From the NCBI GenBank assembly GCA_964020085.1, contig OZ026598.1, positions 17,272,201 to 17,336,200 on the forward strand: DNA of 64,000 nt. The letters are read 5' to 3'. The notes below the pieces were generated by a model. That model did not search any database, had not been told where the DNA came from, and saw only the letters and a program-made list of their open reading frames with translations. The position numbers and the translations under genes are program-made. The DNA comes from Micromussa lordhowensis (taxonomy: Eukaryota > Cnidaria > Anthozoa > Scleractinia > Lobophylliidae). Below, piece after piece: positions 1 through 10,702 of the stretch (positions are counted from its first letter, which is position 1; every line of letters starts with the position of its first letter).

Positions 1-95
1 CTTGGAGCGTGGTCTTTTCGTCCTGTACTCCACAAAGACAGTCGTCTTTTGCGAGTACCTTCCGCTTGGTCAACCACCACCAGCCCGCTATTTTC

Positions 96-233
96 ATGGC
101 GGATCAACTTAATGCTCTGCCTGACCCTCCGGCTCCTGCTGCAGCGCAACAAGTCGCAGAGCCGGCACAAAATCTTCTTCAAGAGTTGCAACCCATTGCT
201 GAGCCTGCCGCGGCGCCTGCCGCCCCAGTAGAG
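96..233 (+). CDS. Possible first coding exon of the retrotransposon Gag
   Basis: An ATG at 96 opens a 46-codon, alanine-, proline- and glutamine-rich stretch that ends at GAG followed by GTAACT, a plausible splice donor (234). The next Gag-like reading frame begins without an ATG at about 1318, just after a possible acceptor (attag), so the two may be exons of one Gag. The alternative is a chance open stretch in the 5' region. I see no recognisable domain here. Confidence 0.35.
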
Positions 234-689
234 GTAACTTTATTCTTGTTTCTGCTTCGCTTTATGTAGAGGTTAGTCTTGCTACGTTTGTTGGAGATTT
301 TTTCTGCTTAGCTCGGTTAGCGTTTTCTCTTCGGTTGCGTAATTTTTATACGGATTTCGGTGTTTTGGGGCGCGATACAAACATTCTGTCAGCACGTGTC
401 CGTTTATTGTCCACGCTTTGTTGAACTTTTTCATACGGAATGTTACCACCTCGTGCGTTGTTGTCTACCTGTTTACTGCCCTCGTTTTGACTAGTTCCAA
501 ATTTTTCCCTCGGTCTACTGGGTTTCGCCTTGGTATCTGTTTATTTTAATATTTAAGGAAACCCTTAGTTTCTGCCATTAATTTTGGACGGGTCTAGTGC
601 CGGACAGAGTAAGAAAAGCCTTGTTTGTGCCATGTCTCCGGCGTTAGAATTTAGTGTGGAGCAGCCCGGTATTTATGACGTGTGTGTGG

Positions 690-1250
690 TTAATATTATG
701 GATTTCCACTGGTGAAGTCAGTTTTGCGTGTGTTCTAATTTGGTATTCCACCAGTGAAGGAGTTTGGTACAATATTCGTAATTTGGTACAACGCTAGATT
801 TTCTAAACTGGCGAAGGCAGCTCGTGGCATAGATCTCACAAGTTGCACATGATTTATGGATTTCCACTGGTGAGGGCAGTATTGCGTTCAGCTCAAATCG
901 GTATTCCACCAGTGAAGAGTTTTTTGGAGCGTTTGTTTGTTTGTTTGGTATACCGCTAGTTTTACTGGCGAAGGCATATCCTCGGTAGACGTTGCACTCA
1001 GTGTACTTAGAACTTAAGGATTTCCGCCAGTTGAGACAGTTTTGCGGGGTCTATGTATAGCTTCATTTGTATGGTTGACCTTTTTTTTCAGTGTTACGCT
1101 TTGCCGCGGGTTACGGCAATATTATGACGTAGGATGTTATATTTTCTTGCACTGTTTTTTATTATGCTCTCTATCGGTGGGGATGTTTGGTATACCACCA
1201 GCTAGTGACTTTTTAGGTTAATTATTTTTGGAGAACGTTGGGCCATGTCA
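690..1250 (+). repeat. Iterated CCACTGGTG/CCACCAGTG motifs in the retrotransposon 5' region
   Basis: The phrase 'ggatttccactggtga' followed by 'cag..ttgcg' occurs near 700 and 853, with a diverged copy near 1018. The phrase 'ggtattccaccagtgaag' occurs near 741 and 901, with variants near 942 and 1190. The motifs alternate along about 550 bp of non-coding sequence between the putative Gag exons. Iterated elements like these could be regulatory or part of the internal complementary region of DIRS-like elements; the role is unknown. Confidence 0.55.
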
Positions 1251-1317
1251 CTGGTGAAGACAATAGCCTCAATTGTGTTCTTTTTCATGATAGGCTGCCG
1301 ATCGCATTAGAGTATTA

Positions 1318-1842
1318 GTGGAAAAGATCATTTCCTTGGAACGCCTTAGGACTCTAGACAGTTCTGAGTCAGCCTTGGCTGCGCTTCGTCGTTATATAAA
1401 CCGACCAGCAGCGATGTTTGACAAGTATGAGGCGGTCGAGCTCTTACAGTCGTTGTTGCGTTTGGCGAGAAACGAGAACCACCAAAAAGCCGATGAGTAC
1501 GCTGCCGCTTTGGATGAGATAAAGACCAGGTCGGATTTTGTGGATGACCAACAGCTTCAGCGTCTTTTCCTGGGATTGTTGGGGGATCCTGTGCGAGCAA
1601 GGGTGGCCAAAGACGCAAACGCGATTTCGAACGGAGTCGGAAAGATACCTCCACCTCCCATGCCTGTTCGTCCTGGTTCTACAATGCGCAGGCCAGCCCC
1701 CTACCCTGGTCGTACCCAGGTTCAGTGCTTCAGGTGCTTAAGATGGGGACATATCGCCGGGCGTGCCGTGCCCCACCAGCAAGGCAACAGTTTGGTCGTG
1801 GTCGTGTTGGACAGTAGTCTCTTATGCCTCAGTTTACAATAA
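1318..1842 (+). pseudogene. Gag-like protein with damaged CCHC zinc knuckle
   Basis: The 174-codon frame starts at GTG, with the first ATG only at 1413, so it is either a downstream exon or truncated. The N-terminal two thirds is helical and charged, as in retroelement Gag. Near the C terminus a CFRCLRWGH segment is the first half of a CCHC knuckle, but the final cysteine is not in this frame; the downstream bases put a cysteine in a neighbouring frame, which points to a small indel. It lies directly upstream of the RT region, in the normal Gag position. Confidence 0.55.
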
Positions 1843-2319
1843 ATTTTTGTTCTCGCATTAGTTTGTTTAACGTTTTCTTTTTTCACCCTATTTTTACTCG
1901 CTTTCTTCGTTGACCTTTGGGGGGCCTGCTCTGTGCCTCAATTTCGGACCTAGTTCGGAGCTCGGGGTCAACGAAGGGGTGTTTCCCCTGCTTTTGGTTT
2001 ATTTCCGCGTTTTTTCATTTATCAATTTTCTCCCTTTTCCTTGTAGGGTCCTGTTTCATTTTATTCCAAAGTTAGTGCTCTTGCTCCTCCTTCTGGTGAT
2101 ATCCCCGTGTGTAGTATAAAGCAGGGGACCGCCCCTTTCGTTGGCCCCCTTCCTTCCCCGAGTATGGTCGTTGCTTCAACGGACCTGGCTAACATCGAGC
2201 AGTTACGTTTCTTTAATCCTACGTTTTTCAGAACCGGAGAAATTCATAACATTTCCCAGTGTGGGAGAGATTGCTTAGTGGTCATAGCTCCTCTCAAGCG
2301 AACTTTATAGGCGGATTCA

Positions 2320-2351
<32 letters not shown>

Positions 2352-2680
2352 TGCATACGGCTTTGCGTATAGAAGGAAACATGTTAGATATGAATTGACT
2401 TCAGGCAGCTAAAGAACTAGCGAAACTTAGTACATGGTGAAATTTTTAGCTCTTTGGATGTAATATTCAAGGAGAAATTGTCTTTCAAAAACTGCAAAAT
2501 TTCTGGGTGGCAAAAGCGCTAATGAGCTCATACATTCTTTGTTAAATTTTGAGTTTTTAAACCCGTGTTGCACAAAAAGTATTCAATACATCACGCCCAT
2601 ATTCACTGGCAGAGTTAATCGCACTATTACCTTTCAATATTCAGTACTAATTTATTTGTAGCTCCATCACAAACTGAATT
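1843..2680. other. Non-coding stretch between Gag and RT regions
   Basis: About 840 bp with only short open frames and no recognisable protein similarity. It may be decayed Gag/RT linker or an insertion. I see no terminal repeats or RNA gene. Confidence 0.4.
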
Positions 2681-2689
2681 GCTTATGCT

Positions 2690-4141
2690 AATGAGGCAAA
2701 TATTGTAAACAAGGATCCCCCTATTGACATTGTCCGGGAGGGTGTAAAGGTCGACTGTTTCTTCAAGCCGTTTAAGGGAAACTTCAAGGGTCGCTCGTAC
2801 GACGCGCCACGTCCGCCCTCTATACGACTCGGCAATTCTAAAATTTGTGAAGGATTTCGAGATTTTATTTCCGAGACTCTGCTTGATTGGGTGGCTACTG
2901 GAGTACTTGATGTGTGGGGTAGGGTTGGTGGGGTGACCCCACCACATTTGGTCCTTCCCCTCACAGTGGAGCCCTCAAAGCCCCGTCTTTGTCATGACGA
3001 GCGATATTTGAATCTTTGGATAAGGGACCTCCCCTTCCGGCTTGATCATCTTCCCGACTTGCCTAGATATGTTCTCCCTGGGCATTTTCAGACGTCGTTT
3101 GACGATAAGAGCGGCTACCAACATGTACTCCTCCATTCTTCGTCACGTACCTATTTTGGTCTTGAATGGAACGAAGTGTATTTCGTATTTCGTACCCTAC
3201 CGTTTGGCTGGAAGGCGAGTGCCTTTATTTATCATAACCTGGGTTTATTCGTTACTGGTGCAGCTCGTTCGTTTGGTGTTCCTGTGTCGCAGTACATCGA
3301 TGATCGTCATGTTGGCCAGCTTTTTCGTTCTCCTGCTCGTGCCAGTTTAGTTCCGAGCAAAGTCCTCGCTGAAACCGCTGCCTACATAATGTGTTATCTG
3401 CTTATTGAAGCAGGCTATTTTATTGGTATCGCAAAGTCGCAGTGGGCTGCGTCCACAGTAATTCGCTTTCTTGGTTTCTTGTGCGATTCCTCGCGTCAAG
3501 CATTCTTGCTGCCAGATGACAAGAGGCTCAAGTTTAATAGTTTGAGAGAGCAGATGTTGGCTTCCCGCAATATTGGCCTTAAAATGCTCCAGAGATTTGC
3601 GGGGAAAGTGATTTCATTCAGTCTGGCGGTCCCTGGATGCAAGCTTTATGTTCGCGAGACGTTTAAAGCGATTTCTCAGCTCAGTCGATCTTCGAGGCCG
3701 TTTGCGTGCATCGACGGAGACCTTCGCGCCGAGATTTTGTATTGGCGCTTTTTGGATAAGTGGAAAGATTGTTTGCCTTGGCGGTCCGAGCATCATCTCA
3801 CTGTTTCTCTTTACTCTGACGCCTCTTCACGCTCTTGGGGTGCAGTTTTGATTCAGGATAGTCAAAGACTGGTCTCAAGGGATTATTGGTCCATTGACTC
3901 GTCTGAAGACATCAATGTGTTGGAGTCGAAGGCTTTGTTGAACGCTCTCGTCGCGTTTCGGGCATATTGATAGTCGCGTCCTCAAGTCCGCTCTGGATAG
4001 TGATGGCTGTAAGAACTCTGCCATTAATGACGTTGTGAAGGATATTTTCCGTCATAGTCGTGATTTTAACTTCAGCATCCAGACCTTCTACGTTCCTTCC
4101 AGCCGAAACCCAGCAGATGAACCTTCAAGGATCGGACCTTG
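2690..4141 (+). pseudogene. Reverse transcriptase and RNase H of the DIRS-like element (frameshifted)
   Basis: RT signatures are visible: FDDKSGYQHV (motif A region), TLPFGWKASAF (motif B region) and SQYIDDRH (catalytic YIDD) near 3291-3308. A following RNase H begins at SLYSDASSRSWG near 3810-3845. The frame is open from about 2690, upstream of the first start-like codon at 2891. It stops at 3970, while RNase H-like coding (ending in a SSRNPADEPS segment, typical of DIRS-like elements) continues in the next frame to a stop at 4141. That frame change makes the copy defective unless recoding occurs. The domain order and the downstream recombinase support a YR retrotransposon rather than a Gypsy element. 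Confidence 0.8.
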
Positions 4142-4605
4142 ATTGTATGCTCACCCCCGAGATATGGTTGTGCTTGGAGCGTTGCTTCGGCCCTCATTCC
4201 TTTGATTTGATGTCCCTGGATAGTAATTGCCAGAGGGATAGGAGCGGGAACCCGTTACCTCATTTCACTCCTTGGCCTACCCCTGGGTCTGCGGGGGTGA
4301 ACGTTTTCGCCAACTCTTTGCCTGCTCGTCAAAACGTTTACATTTTTCCGCCTTTTGTCCTCATCGGTCCACTCCTTCGTTACATATTCAGTCAAGATTT
4401 CCACGATGCGTTCACTTTGGTCGTTCCTGGCTTTCACACGCGACCCTATTGGTGGGCACCCCTTCAGGCTCTGATTGTTGACCGTTTGCTTTTAGGCAGA
4501 AAAGGCTCCAGTTCGGTGCTTCTTTTCCCTTCTCAAAATTCTCCACAATGGCTCCCGCGTGACCTACAATGGGACCTTTGGGCTTTTCGATGTGTCTGCC
4601 AGTGA
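4142..4605 (+). pseudogene. Methyltransferase-like (DAM-like) region of the YR retrotransposon
   Basis: The open frame (4060-4605) shares no frame with the RNase H end just upstream. It carries FGPHSFDLMSLDSN, HFTPWPTPGSAGVNVF and a PGFHTRPYWWAPL segment. These are typical of the domain that follows RNase H in many DIRS-like elements and is annotated as DAM/N6-adenine methyltransferase-like. The function in retrotransposition is unknown. It runs straight into the recombinase frame, overlapping it by about 47 bp. Recognition is from motif memory; a profile search would settle it. Confidence 0.55.
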
Positions 4606-5872
4606 CTTGAAAGCTTTTGCTTATGTTATTCGTCGCCAGGTTGCAAGAATTTGGAAAGCCGCCCGTCGCTGTTCTGCGTGTTTGTATCCAAATGACATTG
4701 ACGCCAATTTTTGTCAAGCGTGCGGTTCGCAGACTAGCGTTGTGAAGGTGGGGAAGCCTAATAAACATATAGATCATGTGGGGATATCCAGACGTTTCCA
4801 AGAGTTCTCTGACGCGGCAAGCAAGAAGCCTTATCAGCGACAGAAGTCCGCCTTGGAACGGCAACTTTCAGATTTCCTAGCTTCCTTGTCCCCTCCGAAG
4901 TGCGTTTCTTCCTGTACTTCGGACGATGTTATTAAGTTCTTGATAAGCAGAGACAAGACAGGTAGAACTGTATTTCATACTCAATCGTGTCCACGTGTTA
5001 GTAGTAGTTGCCCCTCGCGTTTGGCCGCCGGCTCGGTAGACTCGTTGCTAGGAAAGCTCAGGGCCATTTTCAACAATATTGGCCGTTCACGCGATTCTAA
5101 CCCTGTAGCGCACCCTCGTGTTAAGGAGTATCTTAAGTTTAACAGGGCCGCTAGAGCTATTTTACATTCTCAGGCAGTCCCGTTGTTTTTTGCTAAGTTT
5201 ACCAAGTTGATGGATTTCCTTAGGGGTTTGATTAGGGAGAGTTCACCCTTAGCCGCGGTGAACAAGTATATTTTGGTTAGGGATACAGTTTTCTTCGTTG
5301 TTTATTTTTTCACTGGGGATCGTGCTTCTGACTTAGGGCGTCTGCTGGCCAACCAAGTTTTCAGGTTGAAGGATCGGAAGGGATTTTTGCTAAAATTGAC
5401 CTTGACTAAGACTACGCGGGGTGGTGCAGCCAGTCCGTTTATTTTGGAACCCTTTGAAGACGCTGGAGTTTGCCCGGTTGCTTGGATCGAGTATTATTTG
5501 TCTGTTTGTAATTTGTTACATATCGTGCTGGACGGGGGTTATTTCTTTAGGGCTACTGACCGAGGGAGGGCCGTTAGCCAAAAGCCTTTCTTGGGTTCTG
5601 CAGTTAATAATCGCTTACGTAAGCATCTCACAGGGGCGAAATTGAATGGTGGTGAAACACCTAATAGTTTTAGGCTCGGCCTTTCGAACACTCTTAATAT
5701 GCTAGGTTGTTCGCACGATGATATATCCCGTTACTTAGGATGGCGCAGTGGGGGTATGGCTCGGCATTATACCAGGATGTGCAACACCGCCGGTTCTTTT
5801 CCTATTCCCGCCTCGCGCTCCCTTTGCCAGACTCCGGCGTCTCATCCCAGCAACCTACAATGTATTGTTTAA
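4559..5872 (+). CDS. Tyrosine recombinase of the DIRS-like element
   Basis: A 437-codon frame that starts at GTG and probably continues from the upstream region. Near the N terminus is a CxxC...CxxC zinc-binding pair (CSAC and CQAC). The catalytic half has the first arginine in GDRASDLGRL, a second-arginine box in NSFRLGLSNTL and the nucleophile tyrosine in YLGWRSGGMARHYTRM. In most tyrosine recombinases, and in DIRS relatives, the second-arginine box has His before xxR; here the position reads Asn. The enzyme would insert the circular cDNA by strand exchange. The frame is uninterrupted, unlike the rest of the element. Confidence 0.8.
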   Translation: MTYNGTFGLFDVSASDLKAFAYVIRRQVARIWKAARRCSACLYPNDIDANFCQACGSQTSVVKVGKPNKHIDHVGISRRFQEFSDAASKKPYQRQKSALERQLSDFLASLSPPKCVSSCTSDDVIKFLISRDKTGRTVFHTQSCPRVSSSCPSRLAAGSVDSLLGKLRAIFNNIGRSRDSNPVAHPRVKEYLKFNRAARAILHSQAVPLFFAKFTKLMDFLRGLIRESSPLAAVNKYILVRDTVFFVVYFFTGDRASDLGRLLANQVFRLKDRKGFLLKLTLTKTTRGGAASPFILEPFEDAGVCPVAWIEYYLSVCNLLHIVLDGGYFFRATDRGRAVSQKPFLGSAVNNRLRKHLTGAKLNGGETPNSFRLGLSNTLNMLGCSHDDISRYLGWRSGGMARHYTRMCNTAGSFPIPASRSLCQTPASHPSNLQCIV

Positions 5873-5919
5873 ATCATGATATTAGCCTTATATTGCCTCC
5901 TTGCATTATTTTTCGCCAG

Positions 5920-5938
5920 CCCCCCCCCCCCCCCCCCC
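5920..5938 (+). repeat. Poly(C) homopolymer
   Basis: Nineteen consecutive C bases just after the recombinase stop. They sit at the presumed 3' boundary of the retrotransposon and may be slippage-prone or an assembly-sensitive tract. Confidence 0.8.
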
Positions 5939-5950
5939 TTTTGTTTTGAA

Positions 5951-6755
5951 GTTCCGTTTGGAATTATGCTTATTAAGAGGAATTTGAGTAATGGAGAGAA
6001 TTAAAGGGGAGTCATGTTGGAACCGTTTGGTACCTGTGTTGTTTGCCAATTTATGAGTTGTTGTCGTGGTGGCGAGGGCAGGAGCGGACTCTTCCCATAA
6101 CTTAATCTTATGCGATGAGGTAATGAGTATGCAGTGAGGATATGGTACTATCCTAAGTTCTCGTTCAGAGCCCGTCTTTGTTTAATTTTTCCATTCCAAC
6201 TATTTTTTTTTTTCAAAAATTAATGAAGGCTTTTCAGCAGGAAACTAAAAAAAGCAGGGGTGAACATCTGCCTCAATGAACAGGTCACAATATATTCTGT
6301 AAAAACTTGAGCCCAAAAGTCAACTGCCTGATATATTAACCTTCCGGTCACAAAGGCATTAGCTGATATATAATCGTTATATTTCTTCTGGAATCAAGAC
6401 TGAAGACAACTCATGAAAAACCAAACTTATCTGAACTCAAACTCAAAGGATATTAGTGACAGAATGAGGTCGGAGTTACCAGTGGCGGATGTAGGGGAGG
6501 GACCCGGGGGGCCCGCCCCCCCCCCTTATTTTGTGTACAATTAATTGAACCCGCATTCCCCCGAATGGCAAGAGAATATCAATATTTTTCCTTGACGACA
6601 GAAAGACCCGTTCTGCGCACAAATTAAATGGAAGATTTCTGTCGGATCTCTTGGATTCCTGTCCGTGTTTTAATTAAAAGAAACATCACTTTAATAGCAG
6701 CTGAACCCGACTAATCCGCTCAATTACTTTTTTCATTAACTCTCTCGACTAAACG
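5951..6755. other. Non-coding stretch with a fragment of a 'gcggat' repeat
   Basis: No credible gene. Bases 6480-6535 (agtggcggatgtaggg...gcccgcccccc) resemble the end of the MITE at 60457-60763. Bases near 6270-6430 resemble receptor-flanking sequence seen again near 58160-58310 and 62400-62570, which suggests old segmental duplication. Confidence 0.45.
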
Positions 6756-7020
6756 TAGCCTGTTCCAGGCTCTCGGTAGTTGGAGACGAGCGAAAACGAG
6801 CGAGAAAAATACGAGGGAGGACTAAGGCGATGAGCGGCGGGAGAGCCTGTAAGATTTTCTTTAACGACCCTCTCCTGGTATAGCAGCTCCTGCTATACCA
6901 GAAGAGGGTCGTTAAAGAAAGTCTTACAGGCTCTCCCGCTGCTCCTCGCCTTAGTCCTTCCTCGTTTTTTTCTCGCTCGTTTTCGCTCGTCCCCAACTAC
7001 CGAGAGCCTGGAACAGGCTA
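6756..7020. mobile_element. 265-bp foldback MITE with 9-bp target site duplication
   Basis: The two halves are near-perfect inverted copies: TAGCCTGTTCCAGGCTCTCG at the left end and its complement at the right end, folding around a centre near 6886. The element is flanked on both sides by GACTAAACG (6747-6755 and 7021-7029), a 9-bp target duplication. It has no coding capacity and must have been moved in trans. Its parent family is unknown to me. Confidence 0.85.
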
Positions 7021-7029
7021 GACTAAACG

Positions 7030-7640
7030 AAACTGTTTGAATAATTTAGAGCAGCAAATGTCGGTAACCCCTTATTACATTCAAGACTACTTTTTAATTT
7101 ACAATAATTAGGCTTCCACTGTTGTTAATGCTACAGGCAACACTGATATCCTAAACTGGGCAAGCTTTTATGCTCATTTAAAAGTTAATTAAGGTGATTC
7201 CACTATTGTGTCCTTTCAAACTTATTAAATAACATACTGAAGCAGTGATGAAATAGTGTTCAGACAATAACCCTTATGGTTTTGATTTTCTTGAATTCCC
7301 TTCCATGAAATCTTCCAAAATTTTCACAGTAAATCGAACCTGGCGGGATAGGAATTTTAAACACGAAAAATACAGGGTTTGTACAGGCAGTTTTTTTATG
7401 TTTGCAAAGTTATGTCTTTTACCACTGCGGAAAAACGGATCAAATAGATTTCCCTGAAAAGAGCTCCAACTATTTAGTAAAATATCTGTAACCAGTCTGC
7501 CAAATTTAACGGACATTTCACCGAAGGAAACGGGAGAAAATTCACTGTCCGTTTTGCCTTTTGTGCTCATTTTGACGTCATAAAATACTGAAAAACACTG
7601 ACGTTTTCCTTTGAGCGCGCACAGAGTATACTCAAGTTTC
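7030..7640. other. Non-coding stretch
   Basis: Only unsupported short open frames. A TTAAGGTGATTCC motif at 7190 resembles one end of the TTAA-type MITEs at 21337 and 26964 but has no partner nearby. Confidence 0.4.
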
Positions 7641-7659
7641 CTCCTCAGCGCGGGAGCGA

Positions 7660-7978
7660 TTGTTTAAGCAATAGAGCACTTCTTCTGTGTTTATATAGCC
7701 TCATCTAAACACGAGGAGGGTTGGGAGAATTCGAGACAGTTATGCAAACCCGAGACGTAGTCGAGGGTTTGCAAAACCATCGAGAATTCTCCCAACCCTC
7801 CGAGTGTTTAGATGAGGCTATGTAAACACGGAAAAAGTGCTCTATTGCTTTTATAAAATAATTCTCAAAAGTACGCGCGAATCTAAAACGTCACAACCGT
7901 ATTTACATACTCTCATCTAAACACACCTATCGACCAATGAGAGCGCGCGTAGTGGCTCAGTTATTTTATAAAAAAATC
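7660..7978. repeat. MITE-like repeat, copy 1 (internal palindromes, ends in GTTATTTTATAA)
   Basis: A repeat with an internal inverted pair (gggttgggagaattcgagac ... gaattctcccaaccctc) and the conserved tail 'acctatcgaccaatgagagc'. Related copies lie at 10411-10702 and, rearranged and inverted, at 54894-55090. It ends just downstream of the receptor gene at 7993 on the opposite strand. No coding capacity. Confidence 0.7.
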
Positions 7979-7992
7979 TATAGGGAGCCAGC

Positions 7993-8925
7993 TTAAGGAC
8001 AGCAAAGCACTTGTCTGATTGTGTCCTTTACTGCTTGTCTCACTTCTTGTATCTTCCAGCAGTAAAGAATCGGGTTTAACGATGAGTTTAAGAAAACGGA
8101 AGTGACGGTAAATTTGGTAGCGAGGAAAACGGATGGAAACAGTTCATGATTCGTCCACAAAGCCATTACTACACCATGAGGTAGATAACAAGCGATGAGT
8201 GACAACTGCAACCAAAGTGCACTGGACACTGCCTTTTTGTATCGCGCTATGTTCAGTGGATTCTCTTGGCTAGGTCGTTGAGTCTGACTTTGTAACTGAG
8301 CTTGATAACGTCGGAGAGAAAAGAAGATCTTTGTGTAAGAGAAGATTGAGGTTACAAGACACAGTAATACAACTGCAAAGGCATACCATACGGCTATAAA
8401 GAAATTCCAAAAATACATTGTTGTTATGGCAGAAGACACAGCCCAAAATGTTATGACGACCACGTAGGTTCCTTTCAAAGTTACCACTTGTCTGTATCTC
8501 AGTCCCAGCAAGACGAGAAGTCTTTCCACGCTTATCGCAGTCACTGTCAGCAAAGACACTACACACAAGGTAGCACTCGCTAGATAACCCGCCGCCCATA
8601 CGTAGCGACAAATATTCCAATGACCATTCAGCTCAGACATCCAGTAAGTAACAGTGAAAGGCTCAGAAATGAGACCTACACAAAGATCACTTACTGCAAG
8701 GCTACGAAGCAAGATTTTGGAGCGGGGAGGAAGGCAAGACTCTTTGCAAAGAGCAACAAGAATCACAGCATTTCCAAGAACCGCAGTAATGGAGAGAAAA
8801 ATATTTAAAGCGGAAAGAAAAGTCAACTGGCCGTGAACTTCAGCCGCTGCAGTTAAACCTGCCCGGCATAACTGTTGTTTAAACGTTTTCTGCGTCAAAT
8901 CTCCAGAAAAGTTTGCTATTGCCAT
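7993..8925 (-). CDS. Rhodopsin-family G protein-coupled receptor (coral-expanded clade)
   Basis: The 310-residue product, from the ATG at 8925, is a seven-transmembrane receptor. An N-terminal extension in frame starts only at TTG, and the homologous receptors in this window share the MA-AN-S start, so ATG 8925 is chosen. Hallmarks are GNAVILVAL in TM1, ATTDLC-like SDLCVGL in TM2, a DRY-position variant (SVERLLVL), and [11 protein letters not shown] in TM7, followed by a short cytoplasmic tail ending RQVLCCP. Cysteines suit a membrane-proximal palmitoylation site. Relatives in corals are usually labelled melanocortin- or adenosine-receptor-like, but the ligand cannot be inferred. Three paralogues lie at 15223, 55745 and 62970. 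The asparagine-bearing N terminus (NFS) offers a glycosylation site. Confidence 0.88.
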   Translation of the reverse strand: MAIANFSGDLTQKTFKQQLCRAGLTAAAEVHGQLTFLSALNIFLSITAVLGNAVILVALCKESCLPPRSKILLRSLAVSDLCVGLISEPFTVTYWMSELNGHWNICRYVWAAGYLASATLCVVSLLTVTAISVERLLVLLGLRYRQVVTLKGTYVVVITFWAVSSAITTMYFWNFFIAVWYAFAVVLLCLVTSIFSYTKIFFSLRRYQAQLQSQTQRPSQENPLNIARYKKAVSSALWLQLSLIACYLPHGVVMALWTNHELFPSVFLATKFTVTSVFLNSSLNPILYCWKIQEVRQAVKDTIRQVLCCP

Positions 8926-8949
8926 TACTCCGCGATCTTTGTGCTCCAA

Positions 8950-10400
8950 TAACAGGAATATAACAGTAGAAGGACAGTACTGTGGAATATTTGACGGGAA
9001 GTTTTAATTATGACGTACGTGCTAGCTTTTAATTACTTTGTCAAGCATGTCAATCCACGGATGACTTGAAAAACATTAGATAAAGGTACAGATGGATTTT
9101 ACAAGCAAAGACTCCTTCTAGGGAAGATCTAGAAAAAATGAATCACTTGTCAATTTGGGTTCAATCGCGCTTCTCGATCTTTTCCCTGCGTTCAATTGTG
9201 CTCCGTGTTCTCCGAGCTCAAACTATAACAACCTCCATATTTTTCAAGCCCCACGGTGTTTCACACTGATAGGTACGACTGTAAAATCTCTTCCCATTGA
9301 ATCCTCCTACACCTTGTTTACCATTTACTCGGAAAAACTGGTTGGTCGACAGCTGTATTAATGGGACGCGTCAAATGGAAATTTCCATTTGCACGACTTT
9401 TTCCCGGAAGATAGGAAAAATTATTGAACGAACCTGGAACTAGTTGGAGCACAATTCGCACATTTTTCATTCGGAAATTCCGATTGGGAATTTTGGTCTA
9501 CCTGTCAAGAAATCCCGTTTTTCCGAGAAAATTTCCGTTCGGGGAGGAAGGGTAAATTTAGATGGAGTGTTTTTTGCGCACGAAATGAACAGCCGTACAA
9601 AGTCAATTTTCTTCATGGATTTACATATTACACATGCTTGAGCACAAAATTCGACTTAATCAGTGGCAAAAGGCTTGAAATTTAAGATAATGATAAAATT
9701 ATAGAATTTAGATAAAAGCATGGAAAAAAAACTTTCTTTCGTATCTGGGAATAAGCGACTTACAAACCGATTAGCCCGCCATCTTGAATAATGCTTTGCG
9801 ATCGTAGTACAACCACATTGTTGCTAAACATGGCGTCTAAACGAAAGGTTCAGGTAATGACACACTCTCTATATTTTTACGAAGATAATCGTTATACAAG
9901 AGTGGAACATAAGTTTTTACTTAGCTGATTAGTTCTTTACACTGTAAATAGAGTAACAAAATCCAGTGGAACTTCAATATAAGCAACGAAAGGGATAAAT
10001 ATCTCCGCCGCCGTTATACGGGATGTTCCTATTCACACTTTTAACTATTGCTGACGCGAAGAATTCGATATCTTTGGTTATGCCTAGGAATTCTTTTAAA
10101 GAGGTTCGTTGATTTGCAGTTGTTTCTTCCGGAAGTCAGTTCGCCCGAGCAAACGCTCCTGGAACTTTTGCCGAAAAGCGACCTTGAAGCGATTTGAACA
10201 CTTTTCTGCTCACTCTTTGGCATAAAAGAACCCAACATGCCGAAACTTTGCTTAAAAGTCAAGCACTAGACTGGTATAAGTCCTTCATTTAGCATAAGAT
10301 ATGACATTATTATTTATTATGCATATAAACTTTCATCTCAGTCTGGCCGGGTTTCATGACTCATAACTTGAAGTTATTTGTAGAGTATAACCAAAAAAAT
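8950..10400. other. Intergenic region with no recognised gene
   Basis: About 1.4 kb, AT-rich, only short incoherent open frames. The segment near 9041-9070 ('aatccacggatgacttg') recurs upstream of other receptors, so it belongs to the duplicated receptor neighbourhood. Confidence 0.45.
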
Positions 10401-10410
10401 CATGCGTAAC

Positions 10411-10702
10411 TTAAGCAATAGAACACTTTTATCGTGTTTACATAGCTTCGTCTAAACACGAAGAGGGTTAGGACAATTGGAGACAGTTATGCAAACCCGA
10501 GATGCAGTCGAGGATTTGCACAACCCCGCGTGTTTAGATGATGTTTTGTAAACATGGAAAAAGTGCTCTACTGCTTTTATAAAATAATCCTTAAAAATAA
10601 GCGCGAGTCTAAAATATCACAACCGTGTTTACATACTCTCATCTAAACACACCTATCGACCAATGAGAGCGCGCGTAGTAGCTCAGTTATTTTATAAATT
10701 AA
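10411..10702. repeat. MITE-like repeat, copy 2
   Basis: Closely similar to 7660-7978: it shares 'agacagttatgcaaacccga', the lower-arm phrase 'tgttta.atga', 'aaaaagtgctct' and the tail 'acctatcgaccaatgagagc'. One arm is shorter than in copy 1, so the internal palindrome is incomplete. Confidence 0.7.

Larger units (their letters stand above)
1..5950 (+). mobile_element. DIRS/Ngaro-type tyrosine-recombinase retrotransposon, decayed, possibly 5' incomplete
   Basis: The order is Gag-like region, reverse transcriptase with RNase H, a methyltransferase-like region, then a tyrosine recombinase. This order is characteristic of DIRS-order retrotransposons, which integrate with a recombinase in place of a DDE integrase. 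The reading frame changes between RNase H and the next region, and the Gag zinc knuckle is broken, so this copy is probably dead. The element runs off or starts near the left window edge. Its 3' end is placed near the poly(C) tract at 5920-5938 because no coding signal continues past 5872. Terminal repeats were not resolved. The family is confident; the exact clade is not. Confidence 0.8.
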
